A stretch of 64,000 nucleotides of DNA from Planococcus halocryophilus (lineage in GTDB: Bacteria; Bacillota; Bacilli; Bacillales_A; Planococcaceae), in assembly GCF_022489025.1 (NCBI RefSeq), contig NZ_JAKVTG010000011.1, positions 39,625 through 103,624 on the forward strand. Reading direction: 5' to 3'. A program made the translations under genes and the position numbers. The notes below the pieces were generated by a model that saw nothing but the letters and a program-made list of their open reading frames with translations, did no database searches and had not been told where the DNA came from. Positions 62,360-64,000 of the stretch are shown here, piece by piece (position 1 is the stretch's first letter; every line of letters begins with the position of its first letter).

Positions 62360-63187
62360 ATGAGTGAGAAAGCTTTAGCGTTATGGAAAGATTGGCGGTT
62401 ACATGTCATTGTATTAGGTATTGTAGCGATTACCGAATCAATCGGCATCTTCAAAATCCCTCTTGGTCCAGGTAGCATTCTGTTACTACCGATGCTTTAT
62501 GCAGTTGTAATTGGATTAGCCCTGTACTTTACCCCTTTGATAAACGACAAACAATCAATTAATGCTGAACCTTTAGTGTTTCTTTCGGTTTCAATACTGA
62601 TTGCAAAATTTGGTGTTCAAGCTGGACCCGCACTTCCACAGATTATTGAAGCAGGACCTGCTCTACTATTACAAGAGTTCGGGAACTTAGGAACAATCTT
62701 TTTAGCCTTACCGTTAGCAGTATTTCTCGGTATGAAAAGAGAAAGTATTGGTATGACGCATTCAATCGGGCGTGAAGCCAATCTCGCTTTGATTACTGAT
62801 AAATATGGTTTGTCTTCACCAGAAGGCCGCGGCGTTATGGCCATGTATATTTTTGGAACAGTCTTTGGCTCTATATTTATCGGAATGATTTCTGGTTTCT
62901 TAGCAACTGTGACTCCTTTGCACCCGATTTCTTTTGCAATGGCCACAGGTGTTGGCAGTGGGAGTATGGCAGCCGCTTCTCTTGGACCATTAATCGCAGC
63001 ATTTCCTGAAATGAGTGAAACACTGACTGCCTTTTCAGGTGTCAGTAATTTAATCTCTTCTGTAACTGGTCTGTACATGAGTATTTTTGTCGGACTTCCA
63101 TTAACTGTGAAAATGTATGAAATATTGTCGAAAAATAAAGAGAAAAAAGCAATGAAAGGAAGCGTGGAATATGTTAAAAAGCATTAA
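62360..63187 (+). CDS. DUF3100 membrane protein
   Basis: Integral membrane protein of 275 residues with about seven helices and glycine-rich segments: KIPLGPGSILLLPMLYA, KFGVQAGPALPQIIEAGPALLL, GREANLALITDKYGLSSPEGRG and MATGVGSGSMAAASLG. The short conserved GREANLALITDKYG loop between helices looks functional. The family is uncharacterised; the fold pattern suggests a transporter. ATG 62360 follows AAGGAGTCG. It lies 46 bases after the amidohydrolase gene and overlaps the next gene by 17 bases. Confidence 0.82.
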   Translation: MSEKALALWKDWRLHVIVLGIVAITESIGIFKIPLGPGSILLLPMLYAVVIGLALYFTPLINDKQSINAEPLVFLSVSILIAKFGVQAGPALPQIIEAGPALLLQEFGNLGTIFLALPLAVFLGMKRESIGMTHSIGREANLALITDKYGLSSPEGRGVMAMYIFGTVFGSIFIGMISGFLATVTPLHPISFAMATGVGSGSMAAASLGPLIAAFPEMSETLTAFSGVSNLISSVTGLYMSIFVGLPLTVKMYEILSKNKEKKAMKGSVEYVKKH

Positions 63188-63623
63188 AGAATGGATAGCA
63201 GTCTTTATGATCATCGGCGTAATCATGCTGATTGGAAATTGGATTGGCTATGATGTACTCCCATGGACTGCGCTTCCTGGAATAGCAATCCTGATAGGTA
63301 TTAGTTTGACCGGATTAATCATTCATCGCCTATTGCCTTTTCAATTGCCTAGTATCGCTTACATTGGTATTATCGGACTTATTTTAACAATTCCCGGTAT
63401 GCCAGGTTCCGCTCAAATTGCCGCTTATACAACGGAAGTTAATTTATTGGCTATCGCGACACCCATTTTAGCGTATGCAGGTGTATCTATCGGCCGTTCA
63501 TGGTTTGATTTTGTACAATTAGGATGGAAAACCATTGTCATTGGTATGCTCGTTCTATTCGGAACATTTCTGGGCTCAGCAGTTATTGCCGAAATCATTT
63601 TACGTTTCCAAGGAATTATTTAA
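63171..63623 (+). CDS. 150-residue membrane partner of the DUF3100 protein
   Basis: Five predicted helices in 150 residues (WIAVFMIIGVIMLIGNWIGY; PGIAILIGISLTGLII; IAYIGIIGLILTIPG; LLAIATPILAYAGVSIG; IVIGMLVLFGTFLGSAVI). The 17-base overlap with the DUF3100 gene points to a fixed 1:1 complex. The start ATG 63171 follows AAAGGAAGCG. I know no functional assignment; it may be the second half of a two-part transporter. The operon ends at the terminator 63636-63677. Confidence 0.78.
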   Translation: MLKSIKEWIAVFMIIGVIMLIGNWIGYDVLPWTALPGIAILIGISLTGLIIHRLLPFQLPSIAYIGIIGLILTIPGMPGSAQIAAYTTEVNLLAIATPILAYAGVSIGRSWFDFVQLGWKTIVIGMLVLFGTFLGSAVIAEIILRFQGII

Positions 63624-63635
63624 CTTAATCTGTTC

Positions 63636-63677
63636 AAAGACCGCATCAAAAGCTTTCAATTTGATGCGGTCTTTTTT
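63636..63677 (+). terminator. Intrinsic terminator after the DUF3100 operon
   Basis: Perfect 15-bp stem AAAGACCGCATCAAA with TTTGATGCGGTCTTT and T6. Confidence 0.92.
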
Positions 63678-63742
63678 GTGGTTTCAGAATATTGGTTCAA
63701 ATAATATTTTTTCATAAATATCTAATTATTCAGTTTTTTATA

Positions 63743-63770
63743 TTGCATTTCTGAAAAATGAGTGTATAAT
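63743..63770 (+). promoter_or_regulatory. Promoter of the secreted His-rich protein gene
   Basis: TTGCAT (63743-63748), 16-base spacer, perfect TATAAT (63765-63770). Confidence 0.6.
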
Positions 63771-63832
63771 AGGTTTTGTAAAAAAACAGATTATTAATAC
63801 ATAGAACAAAAATATAATAAGGAGGAAGCGAA

Positions 63833-64000
63833 ATGAAGAAAATTTTCATCTTTGTCATGATTGTATTTCTCAGTCTTTCTGCCCTGTCCAGTGTGAGTGC
63901 CCATCCACATGATCACGACAAAGGAGATCAAAAGTACAGTATTGAGAAACAGTTAGCTATGAGCAAAAAATCCATTAAGAAGTACCGTAACATCGACGTC
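63833..64000 (+). CDS. Secreted protein with His/Asp-rich N-terminus (partial)
   Basis: The first 56 codons are in the window. ATG 63833 follows AAGGAGGAAGCG. A signal peptide (MKKIFIFVMIVFLSLSALSS, cleavage probably after VSA) is followed by HPHDHDKGDQKYSIEK, a likely metal-binding stretch, and a basic helical segment (MSKKSIKKYRNID). Too short to assign a family. Single gene with its own promoter. Confidence 0.75.
   Translation, partial: MKKIFIFVMIVFLSLSALSSVSAHPHDHDKGDQKYSIEKQLAMSKKSIKKYRNIDV

Noticed and set aside
62617..63078. 153-codon minus-strand open frame
   Set aside because: Antisense to the DUF3100 gene; long shadow frames are common over hydrophobic coding sequence.
1..64000. 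CRISPR arrays, prophage, insertion sequences, rRNA and tRNA genes
   Set aside because: None seen: no regularly spaced direct repeats, no transposase, integrase or phage structural genes, and no rRNA or tRNA-like sequence on reading both strands.

Overview
The window is low-GC Gram-positive chromosome (GC visibly near 40%), with AGGAGG-type ribosome sites, many strong intrinsic terminators and frequent GTG/TTG starts. Gene order follows the Bacillus subtilis yha/yhe/yhc/yhb neighbourhoods (hemE-hemH, yhaA, ecsAB-hit, trpP-yhaH-scoC, prsA, yhaM-yhaN-yhaO, yhaP-yhaQ, yhzD, yhaR, yheA-yheB, yheE, yheH-yheI, yhcX-yhcY-yhcZ, queG-trmL). With the small YhfH protein, the DUF3267 gene and the intergenic repeats, this points to Bacillales, most likely Planococcaceae (Planococcus or a close relative). 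This is core chromosome with a few accessory insertions. No phage, insertion sequence, CRISPR, rRNA or tRNA was seen.

Layout. 1-3.4 kb: a Bce-type peptide-antibiotic detoxification module (regulator, kinase, ATPase, permease; permease cut by the window edge). 3.4-4.7 kb: lipoate ligase and YhfH. 4.9-8.2 kb: haem block (YtkA-like lipoprotein, hemH, hemE, divergent hmoB). 8.2-10.6 kb: cation exchanger and YhaA amidohydrolase. 10.6-17 kb: secretion and protease control (EcsAB, HIT, TrpP with a TRAP-like site, YhaH, ScoC, PrsA). 17-25.9 kb: YhaM RNase, YhaN/YhaO SbcCD-like pair, YhaQP ABC exporter, YhaR, YheA. 25.9-31 kb: YheB, YheE and the BmrCD-like exporter behind a leader-peptide attenuator. 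31-36.8 kb: UspA, a degenerate low-molecular-weight phosphatase, a chrA-kynU-kynB operon, and a Mn-type CDF exporter with a long structured leader. 36.8-41.9 kb: MscS, DUF2254, an APH-family protein and a second leader-peptide attenuator in front of an RsgA-type GTPase. 41.9-44.4 kb: YhcY/YhcZ two-component system and a 0.7-kb repeat island. 44.4-55 kb: PgcA, YhcX, BdbC-thioredoxin pair, RluA-family enzyme, aldo/keto reductase, purine permease, TrmL, QueG, B3/4 protein. 55-64 kb: two convergent C45 acyltransferase-like paralogues, a VOC protein, a P-type cation ATPase, an M20 amidohydrolase operon with a DUF3100 membrane protein, and the start of a secreted His-rich protein.

The most interesting signals lie in non-coding sequence. 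Two independent short-leader-peptide plus terminator arrangements precede bmrCD and an RsgA-type GTPase; for the second one a mutually exclusive antiterminator pairing can be drawn. Both would report on translation, so the window may hold two drug- or ribosome-stress-induced operons. Tryptophan is a second theme: trpP carries a row of GAG/TAG triplets over its ribosome site, and kynU-kynB are present without kynA.
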